Source: Lachnospiraceae bacterium (GTDB lineage Bacteria; Bacillota; Clostridia; Lachnospirales; Lachnospiraceae). Taken from it: a stretch of 45,113 nt of DNA. Positions within the stretch are counted from its first letter, which is position 1. The number at the start of each line of letters is the position of its first letter. Position numbers and translations under genes: made by a program. The notes under the pieces were generated by a model. The model was given only the letters and a program-made list of their open reading frames with translations. It was not told where the DNA came from and made no database searches. The stretch lies in NCBI GenBank assembly GCA_016297945.1, contig JAEDFR010000010.1, positions 1-45,113 on the forward strand, read 5' to 3'. Below are positions 33,722-41,638 of this stretch, one piece after another.

Positions 33722-33876
33722 AGCTTTCTGATAATTTCTGATAATGGATGAAATTTGATTGCGGATTAAACAACGACTGTTTGACTGCAAATGGATTTAA
33801 TTTCTTGCAAAAATATGTGCCAAAACAAGGCAAAAAACGTATAATCTTAATTTAACTGCAAAAATATCAATATGAC

Positions 33877-33902
33877 AAAAACCGCTAAAATTAGCGGTTT
33901 TT
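33877..33902 (+). terminator. Intrinsic terminator after the corrinoid adenosyltransferase
   Basis: AAAAACCGCTAA with TTAGCGGTTTTT, a near-perfect palindrome with A and T runs, 155 bases past the stop. It can work in both directions. Confidence 0.85.
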
Positions 33903-34163
33903 CTGTTTTATTACACTTGTTTGCAAGATTGCTTGCAAAAACTGACGTGAATATTTTCTTGCATAATAAGAAGTGCTGTCGAAGAAAAGAATAAAAAGCA
34001 AGCGGTTGCTTATAAAAATACTTGCGTGGAAATCGCATTAAATAACACGATTTATTAAAGAAGAAAATAAATATCGAATGATATTGAAAACAAAAGTTTT
34101 TAAAGTGTATAAGTGGCTGCATAGTTTCATGAAAACGGAAAATACTATGAGATGTAAATTATA
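33903..34163. other. Non-coding stretch with small hairpins
   Basis: TTTGCAAG/CTTGCAAA form a hairpin near 33920-33938, and several CTTGCAAAAA-like words recur between 33800 and 33940. At 34121-34149 CATAGT and ACTATG flank GTTTCATGAAAAC, the arm sequence of the palindrome at 16178-16268. No gene is convincing here. Confidence 0.4.
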
Positions 34164-34319
34164 TTCTTTTTTCAGATTTGTGTTTCCAATATATATCTTT
34201 GTACGCCGGCTTTTACAAGGTTTCGCGTCTTTCTTTGTGAGCATGCCGCTTAGAAAGACTAGAAACCGAAGTTTGAGGCGTAAAGATATATATTGGGAAC
34301 ATAAATCCGAAAAGAAAAA
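34164..34319. repeat. Long palindromic repeat (AATATATATCTTTG family), 156 bp
   Basis: Left arm 34164-34207 and right arm 34277-34319 pair over about 40 bases with a few mismatches and two 2-base bulges. Inside, GTCTTTCT (34228-34235) pairs with AGAAAGAC (34252-34259). ACCGAAGT and the arms match the short element at 4992-5045. The right end (GGGAACATAAATCCGAAAA) matches half-copies at 34948-34980 and 66-83. It lies in the leader of the CotF-like gene, ending 22 bases before its start codon. Confidence 0.8.
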
Positions 34320-34341
34320 TAAAAAAACGGAGGTATAAAAC

Positions 34342-34800
34342 GTGATTTTAACAGAAAAAGAAACAACAGCGATCAAAGACTTACAGACACAGGAGCAGGC
34401 ATGTATTGATAAATACAATCGATACAGTAAAGAAGCGCATGATGAAGTATTAAAAGATCTTTTTTCAAAATTAGCAGATGAAGAGCAGAGACATCAGGAT
34501 TCTTTGGGACAGGTGCTTGCCGGAAAGGTTCCTTCCTGCGATTGCAATGATTGCGAAGGTAAATGCTATGAACCGAAGGCAACTTACGACCAGTTAACAA
34601 ACAGCACAGAGAAAAAGGAAGATTGTTATTTGGCAACAGACTGTATCGGAACCGAAAAACTGGTTTCCGGTGAATACAATACCAATGTCTTTAATTTTGC
34701 AAACAGTGATGTCAGAAAGCTTTTGGCTGATATACAGGTCGAAGAACAAAATCATGCGGAAATGCTCTATAAGTATAAAACTGTCAATGGAATGTCATAA
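34342..34800 (+). CDS. CotF-like / ferritin-fold protein
   Basis: 152 residues, two helical hairpins of a ferritin-like bundle. The start ILTEKETTAIKDLQTQEQACIDKYNRY (parts: LTEKETTAIKDLQTQEQ) is typical of clostridial proteins annotated as spore coat F-like. Each half has a metal-type pair, DEEQRHQD and QVEEQNHAEM (ExxH). A cysteine cluster C-D-C-x2-C-x3-C sits in the link between halves (about residues 66-75), which is uncommon. The start is GTG with GGAGG seven to eight bases upstream. Role: spore coat or iron/redox protein; not decidable. A terminator follows. Confidence 0.75.
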   Translation: MILTEKETTAIKDLQTQEQACIDKYNRYSKEAHDEVLKDLFSKLADEEQRHQDSLGQVLAGKVPSCDCNDCEGKCYEPKATYDQLTNSTEKKEDCYLATDCIGTEKLVSGEYNTNVFNFANSDVRKLLADIQVEEQNHAEMLYKYKTVNGMS

Positions 34801-34828
34801 GTATAGCTACAATAAATCAATGGAATGT

Positions 34829-34867
34829 AAAAATGCCGAAAAATTGAAATATATTTTCGGCATTTTT
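34829..34867 (+). terminator. Intrinsic terminator of the CotF-like gene
   Basis: AAAAATGCCGAAAA (34829-34842) pairs exactly with TTTTCGGCATTTTT (34854-34867). Confidence 0.85.
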
Positions 34868-34880
34868 AATAAAATATTAA

Positions 34881-34909
34881 TAGAAATACAAGATATAGTA
34901 TGTTATAAT
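34881..34909 (+). promoter_or_regulatory. Promoter of the MacA/MacB-type operon
   Basis: TAGAAA (34881-34886), 17-base spacer, TATAAT (34904-34909), directly after the preceding terminator and 107 bases before the ATPase start. Confidence 0.5.
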
Positions 34910-34947
34910 ACGGAAAAAAAGCAAAAGGTTGTATTTTTACAGATGGA

Positions 34948-34980
34948 TAAAGATATATATTGCGAACACAAATCCGAGAA
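34948..34980. repeat. Half-copy of the AATATATATCTTTG repeat in the operon leader
   Basis: TAAAGATATATATTG then GAACACAAATCCGAGAA matches the right arm of the palindrome at 34164-34319 with three or four changes. The left arm is missing. It lies in the 5' leader of the efflux operon, 36 bases before the first start codon. Confidence 0.6.
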
Positions 34981-35016
34981 TAAGGAAAACATATTTCAGA
35001 AAAATGGGGAACAAAT

Positions 35017-35706
35017 ATGAGTGAATTAATATCGGTCAAAGATATGTGCAAGGTGTACAATCCCGGCGAAAATGAAGTTCGTGCACTGGATCATATCAAT
35101 TTAACGATTGATGCCGGTGAGTATGTGGCTATTATCGGGCAGTCCGGTTCCGGCAAATCGACATTGATGAACATGCTGGGGTGCCTGGATGTACCAACAA
35201 GCGGAACCTACATATTAAATGGAAGAGATGTATCCTGTCTGTCCGATGATGAATTGTCGGATATCCGCAATCAGGAAATCGGTTTTATTTTTCAGGGATT
35301 TAATCTGATTCCGAGTTTTACGGCGATTGAAAATGTCGAGCTTCCACTTTTGTACAGAGGCGTTTCCAAAGCCAAACGGCATGAGTTAGCCATTCAGGCA
35401 TTGGAAAAGGTTGGATTGGGAGCCCGTATGACACATAAGCCGTCGGAAATGTCCGGTGGACAGCAGCAGAGGGTTGCAATTGCCAGAGCTATTGCGCAGG
35501 CCCCGCCTGTCATTTTGGCAGATGAGCCCACCGGAAATCTGGACTCGGGATCCAGTAAGGAAATTATTGATATTTTAAAAAAGCTTCATGCAGAAGGAAG
35601 AACCGTGATTTTGATTACGCATGACAATGAAATTGCCGCTCAGGCAAAGCGTGTTATTCGAATCAAAGACGGAAAAGTGGAAAGGGATTATATAAATGAA
35701 GAGTAA
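35017..35706 (+). CDS. MacB/LolD-type ABC transporter ATP-binding protein
   Basis: 229-residue ATPase of the mechanotransmission (MacB/FtsE/LolD) class. Walker A GQSGSGKST, Q-loop IFQGFNLIPS, signature MSGGQQQR, Walker B ILADEPTGNLDS and switch His in ITHDNE are all intact. It should drive the FtsX-like permease encoded at 37209-38426, with the membrane-fusion protein between them. It overlaps the next gene by 11 bases. In Gram-positives such systems export peptides or antimicrobials, or sense cell-wall drugs; substrate unknown. Confidence 0.94.
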   Translation: MSELISVKDMCKVYNPGENEVRALDHINLTIDAGEYVAIIGQSGSGKSTLMNMLGCLDVPTSGTYILNGRDVSCLSDDELSDIRNQEIGFIFQGFNLIPSFTAIENVELPLLYRGVSKAKRHELAIQALEKVGLGARMTHKPSEMSGGQQQRVAIARAIAQAPPVILADEPTGNLDSGSSKEIIDILKKLHAEGRTVILITHDNEIAAQAKRVIRIKDGKVERDYINEE

Positions 35707-37117
35707 AAAGAAAATAATCATGATTGTTATTGCAATTGTAATTATTCTGGCAATTGTTATTGGAATTCTGGTAGCTACATCCGGCGGATCGGTTGCTTAT
35801 CCAGTCACCACAGCTAAAGTCATCAGAGAGGATATTTCCAGTGAGATTGAGGTATCCGGATTGGTTGCCAGTGAGGAAATGAAGACATATTTTTCACCGG
35901 TTACCGGAATGATTTCTTCCATGAATGCAGTTGCGGGGGAAGAAGTAAAAAAGGGAGACATTCTTTTAACCTATGATTTGGAAGATATGCAGAGAACTTC
36001 TGAAGAAAACGCTCTTCGTGCTCAGGCTGAAAAGTATGGAATTGATGCTACGGTTGCGACTATTCAAAAGGAACAGAGTGATTACAATAAAGCAGTTCAG
36101 GGATATGACGAGGCTATGGCGTATGTTGCTCATTGGTCTGCCTGTCTCGAAAGTGCAAACCGAAATTATAATGATGCCATGTATATCGCAAATTCTTATA
36201 ATTCGCTAAAAACACAGGTGTATGCTTATAAAATTGAGCAGGCAGAAAATGAAGTGCCGAACGAGGCATTGGCTCAAATGATTACAGATGGAGAGACGCA
36301 GCTGGCAGAGTTAGAGCAGAAAAAGGCACAGTATGATTATGCGGCTTTAGAAAGTGCAGTCCAGACTTGTAGCAGTGAATTGAATGAGTATAAAGCACTT
36401 GCAGAGCAGTATAAAGCCCAAAAGATAGAAAATCCGGCTTTGGCAAGTCAGAGTAAACAGCAGGCTGTATTAAAAGAAATCAATGAAATGGAAAAAGAAA
36501 ATGCGGATAAAGAACTGACGAAGGCTGCAGAAGGAATATGTGCGGATTTTAGCGGCATTATTTCCGATGTCAGTGTGGTAGAAGGACAGACACTGGCAGA
36601 GGGAACGCAGTTATTTACCTTGCAGAGTGTTGACAAGCTGAAAGTATCGGTAGCGGTTACAAAATATGATTTACAACAGATTGCAGTTGGACAAAAAGCG
36701 CAGATTACCATAAATGGTTCTACATATGACGGAACTGTCACAAAGCTTAGTAAAATTGCCGGAACTAATTCCAACGGGGCGGCAACGGTTGATGTGGATG
36801 TACACATTGACAATCCGGATGATCAGATCTTTATCGGTATAGAAGGAAAAGTGAAAATCCAGTGTGGCACCGTAAAGGATGCGTGTGTACTGCCTTTTTC
36901 CTGCGTAAACTATGACACCAAAGGGGCATTCTGCTATGTGGTAGAAGATGGTATTGTCACAAGGAAAGACGTAGTTACCGGTATGTCTTCCGATGAAAAA
37001 ATTGAGATTGTCAGTGGTGTGACTGATGAGGATGTTGTGATTTCCGAGGTAACTAGTGGCATTGTAGAAGGCATGGAAGTGATGGTTTTGGAAGATAGTA
37101 ATAACGCGACAGAATAG
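35696..37117 (+). CDS. Membrane-fusion (MacA/HlyD-like) subunit
   Basis: 473 residues: an N-terminal membrane helix (about 5-28), a beta-barrel/lipoyl half (VEVSGLVASEEMKTYFSPVTG, quoted as SGLVASEEMKTYFSP), a long helical hairpin predicted as coiled coil (about 95-280), then the second lipoyl half (GIISDVSVVEGQTLAEGTQLF in part) and a beta-barrel plus membrane-proximal domain. It bridges permease and outside. The helical hairpin is long for a Gram-positive homolog. Overlaps the ATPase gene by 11 bases; a 91-base gap with short tandem repeats separates it from the permease gene. Confidence 0.88.
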   Translation: MKSKKKIIMIVIAIVIILAIVIGILVATSGGSVAYPVTTAKVIREDISSEIEVSGLVASEEMKTYFSPVTGMISSMNAVAGEEVKKGDILLTYDLEDMQRTSEENALRAQAEKYGIDATVATIQKEQSDYNKAVQGYDEAMAYVAHWSACLESANRNYNDAMYIANSYNSLKTQVYAYKIEQAENEVPNEALAQMITDGETQLAELEQKKAQYDYAALESAVQTCSSELNEYKALAEQYKAQKIENPALASQSKQQAVLKEINEMEKENADKELTKAAEGICADFSGIISDVSVVEGQTLAEGTQLFTLQSVDKLKVSVAVTKYDLQQIAVGQKAQITINGSTYDGTVTKLSKIAGTNSNGAATVDVDVHIDNPDDQIFIGIEGKVKIQCGTVKDACVLPFSCVNYDTKGAFCYVVEDGIVTRKDVVTGMSSDEKIEIVSGVTDEDVVISEVTSGIVEGMEVMVLEDSNNATE

Positions 37118-37193
37118 TTGAACATGATAGTTGAACGTGACGTGAAAATGTGTCAAAAGGAATATGTTAAAAGGAATGTGTTAAAAGGAAAGA
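37116..37193. repeat. Two short tandem repeats in front of the permease gene
   Basis: Two 13-base units (AGTTGAACATGAT 37116-37128 and 37129-37141) are followed by three 14-base units (GTCAAAAGGAATAT 37152-37165, then 37166-37179 and 37180-37193). Each 14-base unit contains AAAAGGA, a ribosome-site-like word. The real site (AGAGG) lies just before the start at 37209. Confidence 0.65.
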
Positions 37194-37208
37194 AAACAGA
37201 GGACTTCT

Positions 37209-38426
37209 ATGGGACAGTTTGCAGAATATATAAAAATGGCTTTTAAAAATATTAAAAGCAATAAAGGTCGGTCTTTTTTGACCATGTTGGGTATCATCAT
37301 CGGTATTTCTTCGGTGATTATGATTATCTCGGTTGGTAATGGCGTATCCGGCTCTGTCAGCAGTCAGTTGAATGATATCGGAAACGGCAAGGTTGTTATT
37401 TACTCGACTTCAAATGATGAGTATGAATCAGTATACTTTACAGAGAGTGATATTGATGCTTTGGTAGAAAAAATACCGCATGTAAAGGGAGCCAGTGGAA
37501 ATGAAAGTGCATATGTGGATGCGGTTGGACCTAAAGGGGATTTTCGTGCTTATACCTATGCAGGAAATCAGTACCTTGAGTACGGCTCTGCGGAGCCGAT
37601 TATTAAAGGTTCCTATTTTACTGCCAGTGATGTAGAGAATGCAGCAAAAGTCTGTGTCATTCGGGAAAGTGGTGCCATGGCATTGTTCGGTACTACCGAT
37701 GTAATAGGAAAGACATTTGAAATTACACAGTGGGGACAGACTTTTGAATTGCGGATTGTGGGTGTGCGGGCTGACAATGCATCAGCATTGTTAAACATGA
37801 TGGGAGCATATGATCAGGTTGAGTTTGACATGCCGATTACAACGTTTTACATGAACTTTGGATTTAATTTAGGTGATTATTATCAGATTATGATCTATGG
37901 AGAGGGGAATGAATATGCTTCTGAAATTGCAAAGCAGTCCAAGCAATTATTAGAAGCAAGACATAAGGTGACCGGACAGGGCGTTGTGCTTGTTCAAAGC
38001 TTTAGCGATGAACTGGAGCTGATTACCGGTATCATTGATGTGATTACGGTATTTATTGTATTGGTAGCTGCCATTGCTTTGTTAGTAGGTGGTATTGGTG
38101 TTATGAATATTATGCTGGTATCCGTGACAGAGAGAACGAGGGAGATTGGTATAAGAAAAGCACTTGGCGCAAGGACCAGATCAATTTTAATGCAATTCTT
38201 ATTTGAATCTGCTATCATAACCTTATTAGGTGGAATCATCGGTATCGTTTTGGGAGCATTGGGGGCTTGTGTCATTTGTGCCGCCATTGGTTTTCAGGCG
38301 AAAGTATCGCTCGTGACAGTGTTGGTTGCAACATTGTTTTCTTCAGCAGTGGGCATTTTCTTTGGAATTTATCCCGCCAAACGTGCCGCAAAACTGAGCC
38401 CGATTGAAGCCTTAAGACATGAGTGA
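37209..38426 (+). CDS. FtsX-like (MacB-type) ABC transporter permease
   Basis: 405 residues. One helix near the start (about 20-42, with SFLTMLGIIIGISSVIMI), a large extracytoplasmic MacB core domain (about 45-275), then three helices at the C-terminus with the conserved GGIGVMNIMLVSVTERTREIG (quoted parts GGIGVMNIML, RTREIGIRKALGAR) and the terminal PAKRAAKLSPIEALRHE. This is the transmembrane partner of the ATPase and membrane-fusion protein upstream. The next gene starts 17 bases after its stop. Confidence 0.93.
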   Translation: MGQFAEYIKMAFKNIKSNKGRSFLTMLGIIIGISSVIMIISVGNGVSGSVSSQLNDIGNGKVVIYSTSNDEYESVYFTESDIDALVEKIPHVKGASGNESAYVDAVGPKGDFRAYTYAGNQYLEYGSAEPIIKGSYFTASDVENAAKVCVIRESGAMALFGTTDVIGKTFEITQWGQTFELRIVGVRADNASALLNMMGAYDQVEFDMPITTFYMNFGFNLGDYYQIMIYGEGNEYASEIAKQSKQLLEARHKVTGQGVVLVQSFSDELELITGIIDVITVFIVLVAAIALLVGGIGVMNIMLVSVTERTREIGIRKALGARTRSILMQFLFESAIITLLGGIIGIVLGALGACVICAAIGFQAKVSLVTVLVATLFSSAVGIFFGIYPAKRAAKLSPIEALRHE

Positions 38427-38443
38427 TGGGCGGAGAGATTGAT

Positions 38444-39253
38444 ATGGAATGGCAAAATACGGAACAAAAAGCAGACAAATTAGAAAAGGAAAATCAAAAA
38501 GATATAGAGGCAGAACCGGTAAAGGTTCAACAGTCGAAAATGAAATATGAATTTGAAAATGAAGGGCAGTATCTGGTTGCAAAGTATAAAGAGCAGCTGG
38601 ATTTTGCCCTTTATCAGGTTATGAGCCAGTATCAGAGTGCAAAAAAGAGAGAAGATGATGAAATAAAGGATGTGAAAACCTTTGGCACTGCGCTTCTTGC
38701 TATCATTCTGATACTTCCGCTTGGTGTTCTGATGGCAATCAGTGGAGGGATGATGTTCTCAAAAATTGGCTTTGTTTTTGGTTTATTTGGATGCCTGGTT
38801 GTATTTGCGGATATTCCTTTTTTATTATATGCACTGCCACTTTGCCTTTACAAAGTCATGCGTGGCTTTGTGCTTATGCAGATTAATAAACAAAGCCGAT
38901 TTGGGCTTTGGATTTGTAAAAAATGGAACATCGAAGTCTTTTCTTCTGAATCACGTCAGTGTGAAAACTATATCAGAAAATACCGGCTGATTCTTCAAGA
39001 ACTTGAAGAATTGCGTTCGGATTTGGAGTTTACCGATACTGTCGATTTGCAGCCGATCAAAGAACGGATGGCAAATGTAGATACCAAACCCAATATCCGG
39101 GTGGTTAATTCTTTATATGGAATTGTAAATGAAAAAATAAGAAAAGCATCTATCGTAGTTACGGTGCTAATATATATTCTGTTGGCTGTTGCATTTTTCC
39201 AATTCTATAGCGCCATATTAACTGAAATAAATTATATGATGAAACAACTTTGA
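38444..39253 (+). CDS. Unknown membrane protein at the end of the efflux operon
   Basis: 269 residues, no family recognised. A charged, probably helical N-terminus (residues 1-75, Lys/Glu/Gln-rich), two adjacent transmembrane helices (about 78-103 and 107-133), a cytoplasmic helical part with RKYRLILQELEELRSDLEF, and a final helix (about 240-262) near the end. In-frame start codons just upstream overlap the permease stop, but GGAG eight bases before the ATG at 38444 favours that start. Being so close to the permease it is likely co-translated, perhaps as an accessory or immunity subunit (inference). Confidence 0.75.
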   Translation: MEWQNTEQKADKLEKENQKDIEAEPVKVQQSKMKYEFENEGQYLVAKYKEQLDFALYQVMSQYQSAKKREDDEIKDVKTFGTALLAIILILPLGVLMAISGGMMFSKIGFVFGLFGCLVVFADIPFLLYALPLCLYKVMRGFVLMQINKQSRFGLWICKKWNIEVFSSESRQCENYIRKYRLILQELEELRSDLEFTDTVDLQPIKERMANVDTKPNIRVVNSLYGIVNEKIRKASIVVTVLIYILLAVAFFQFYSAILTEINYMMKQL

Positions 39254-39366
39254 TAATTTCGTGATGCTTTCGATTATGTCGTTGAGAAAGGTACAAAGTT
39301 ATGTAAAAACAGTGGGTAAAGAAATCAGAAACACAAATTAAAAAAGAGTAAATTAATACGAAACAT

Positions 39367-39402
39367 CGGAAATAAGTGATATATTTCCGGCACCTTTTGT
39401 TT
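39367..39402 (+). terminator. Terminator of the efflux operon
   Basis: CGGAAATA (39367-39374) pairs with TATTTCCG (39382-39389), followed by CACCTTTTGTTTTTG. Confidence 0.65.
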
Positions 39403-39421
39403 TTGTTTCCTATACCTGAAA

Positions 39422-39462
39422 TGCTATAATCAATGATAAATGGAAAATATTGATAATTTTCC
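39422..39462 (+). promoter_or_regulatory. Extended -10 promoter and adjoining inverted repeat before the REC protein
   Basis: TGCTATAAT (39422-39430) is an extended -10 element. GGAAAAT (39442-39448) and ATTTTCC (39456-39462) form a 7-bp inverted repeat around the expected start of transcription and the putative TTG start codon, so a repressor site or translation-blocking hairpin is possible. Confidence 0.45.
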
Positions 39463-40373
39463 GAATGCATAAAAGGTATGTTGCTTTGGGCAATATCTGT
39501 GAAGAAGATGCTTTGGATGTTTGCAAGGAGGATTCTGTTGACAATTTACGTCGGAAGCTTTCGCTAAATGATAAAATGGAACTACACTTTCGATATCGGG
39601 AAGAGAACGGAAGTTTTATCAGGATAACGAGTCGTTATGCTGTGTGTGACAGAAAGAATGGGCTTGCAACTTATGCAGTTCTGACTTTCAAAATACATAA
39701 AAATAGCATTGTTTATAATGAGCTGGAAAAAGAATTGTCTGAGTATTCTTATCAAATCCGCACTTCTGTAAATTCCATTATGGGAATGCTTGAAATGGAA
39801 GAACGAAATGCGGAAGATATAGAATTGCTTAGGCATATTAGAAAAAAAGAAATGCAAGCCATACAGGAAGTGTTAGAGGTTGCAGACAGAATAACGGAAA
39901 AACTGGGTATTCCCCGGATGAATCGTGAGAAGAATTTGGAAAATAAGAGTTTTGAACGCAATTCCATATGTGGAATGCATGTTTTACTGGTAGAAGATAA
40001 CGAATCAAACATGGATATTGCAAAATACATGCTTTCTGATGCCGGTGCCTTTGTAGAAAAAGCAGTTAATGGTTTGGAAGCATGGGAAAAGTACCATAAA
40101 TCTCCCGCAGGGACTTTTGATGCCATACTGATGGATATTCAGATGCCGGTGATGGATGGTTATGAGGCAACACAAAAAATCAGAAACTCCAGTCATGAGG
40201 ACGCAAAAGTAATTCCGATTATTGCCATGACTGCCGGTGTATTTCCTAAGGATATTGAGGCTGCAAAACAGGCGGGGATGAACACGGTTATTACAAAACC
40301 GTTAAATGGAAAAGAATTAGTGGATGCTGTTGCGGAAAGTAAAAATAGTAATCATTTTAAACAGCAATCATAA
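39450..40373 (+). CDS. Response-regulator protein resembling a hybrid kinase without its kinase domain
   Basis: 307 residues. Residues 40-85 look like the end of a PAS domain (FRYREENGSFIRI). Residues 90-150 resemble a histidine-kinase dimerisation helix pair, but the H-box reads YSYQIRTSVNSIMGM: the phospho-accepting His is Tyr101, and Glu and Pro of HEIRTP are replaced. No ATPase domain follows. Instead residues 176-297 are an intact receiver domain (E182, D183, phospho-Asp229 in ILMDIQMPVMDG, Thr261, Lys283). The start is unsure: TTG at 39450 or ATG at 39465, neither with a good ribosome site, so the gene may be 5'-truncated. The next gene is a REC-HD-GYP protein. Confidence 0.7.
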   Translation: MIIFRMHKRYVALGNICEEDALDVCKEDSVDNLRRKLSLNDKMELHFRYREENGSFIRITSRYAVCDRKNGLATYAVLTFKIHKNSIVYNELEKELSEYSYQIRTSVNSIMGMLEMEERNAEDIELLRHIRKKEMQAIQEVLEVADRITEKLGIPRMNREKNLENKSFERNSICGMHVLLVEDNESNMDIAKYMLSDAGAFVEKAVNGLEAWEKYHKSPAGTFDAILMDIQMPVMDGYEATQKIRNSSHEDAKVIPIIAMTAGVFPKDIEAAKQAGMNTVITKPLNGKELVDAVAESKNSNHFKQQS

Positions 40374-40483
40374 AACAACAATTATGAAACGGCAAAATAA
40401 GCAGTAATGATTAATACGATAATTATAAAAATAACAAAAATAAAATGGCGGTATTTAATGCGGCAGTAAAAAACAGGAGAATC

Positions 40484-41551
40484 ATGCAAACGATTTTAAT
40501 TGTAGACGATGTTGAAATAAACAGAGAATTGCTTGCTTCGTTTTTTGAAAATCAGTTTAACATCCTGGAGGCGGGGGATGGAGAAGAGGCAATTTCAATA
40601 ATCAATGAAAAAAAGAAAGATATATCTTTGATTTTTCTTGACCTGATTATGCCTAAAAAAAATGGGATTGATGTCTTGATTTATCTTAGTGGAGAAGGTT
40701 TATTAAATCAAATCCCAGTTATTATGTTAACTGGAGAGGTGACAGAAGAAACCGATATGAAAGCTTATGAATATGGAGCATCGGATGTAATATATAAGCC
40801 CTTTACAAAAAAGATTGTTACCAAAAGAGCTATGAATCTGATGGAGCAGTTCAGAAGCCGGGAGAAAAAAGAGACAGAATTGAGTTTTCGGATATCTGAA
40901 GAGTTTGATAGCATGGAACAGTTGGCAAAAATGAATGAGTTTTTGCTGGATGCACTTGGTTCTGTTGCTGAGTTTGGAAGTTTAGAATCGTCTGTTCACA
41001 TTAAAAGAATTAAGAACTTTACCAAAATTATGCTCAAGCATGTAAAAACGAATTATCCGGAGTATGGTCTGTCAGACAGAAAAATCTATCTGATGACACA
41101 AGCTGCGGCTTTGCATGACATTGGAAAAGCTTCCGTGCCGGATGAAATTCTGAAAACTCCCAGAAAATTGACTTCGGATGAATTTCATGAGATCAAAAAG
41201 CATACCACCGATGGATGTGAAATTATCTTGCGGCTTCAGATGGCCGATAATGAATTTTTTCAATATTGCTACAATATTTGCAGATGGCATCATGAAAAAG
41301 CAGATGGCAAAGGCTATCCCGACGGCCTGGTAGGAAATGAAATACCGATTTATTGTGAATCTGTTGCTGTTGCCGATTGTTTTGATTCGCTTATCAGAAA
41401 TCGGATATACAAAGAAGGTGTAACCTGTTCGGAAGCTTTTGATATGATTCAAAATGGTGCCTGCGGAGCTTTTTCGGATGTCATGATGAACTGCTTTGAA
41501 ATGGCAAAACAGGATCTTTTTCAGGTCGTGGGAACAGAAAACCGTATATGA
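40484..41551 (+). CDS. REC-HD-GYP cyclic-di-GMP phosphodiesterase
   Basis: 355 residues, RpfG-like. Receiver domain 1-120 with ILIVDDVEINRE, phospho-acceptor Asp53 (IFLDLIMPKKNG), Thr83 and Lys105. HD-GYP domain about 165-345: His172, HDIGK (211-215), HHEKADGKGYPDGL (269-282) and the VADCFDSL helix, so metal ligands and the GYP signature are intact. Expected to hydrolyse c-di-GMP when phosphorylated. AGGAG lies four to five bases before the ATG at 40484; a start 13 codons upstream lacks a ribosome site. A REC protein precedes it by 110 bases; no full sensor kinase is in the window. Confidence 0.9.
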   Translation: MQTILIVDDVEINRELLASFFENQFNILEAGDGEEAISIINEKKKDISLIFLDLIMPKKNGIDVLIYLSGEGLLNQIPVIMLTGEVTEETDMKAYEYGASDVIYKPFTKKIVTKRAMNLMEQFRSREKKETELSFRISEEFDSMEQLAKMNEFLLDALGSVAEFGSLESSVHIKRIKNFTKIMLKHVKTNYPEYGLSDRKIYLMTQAAALHDIGKASVPDEILKTPRKLTSDEFHEIKKHTTDGCEIILRLQMADNEFFQYCYNICRWHHEKADGKGYPDGLVGNEIPIYCESVAVADCFDSLIRNRIYKEGVTCSEAFDMIQNGACGAFSDVMMNCFEMAKQDLFQVVGTENRI

Positions 41552-41638
41552 TGTAAAAACGTTTTTTGCATAAAACGCTTATAGTTAGGCAATGCTATTC
41601 GTAACAAATTCGAATCAGTGTTTATAAAGGAGCGTTTT

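Noticed and set aside
34078..34338. Plus-strand frame of 86 codons before the CotF-like gene
   Set aside because: It runs through both arms of the palindromic repeat at 34164-34319, has no ribosome site, and its end (WEHKSEKK) is just translated repeat sequence.
34670..35020. Plus-strand frame of 116 codons overlapping the CotF-like gene
   Set aside because: It is out of frame with that gene, crosses its terminator and the efflux promoter, and ends in translated repeat sequence.
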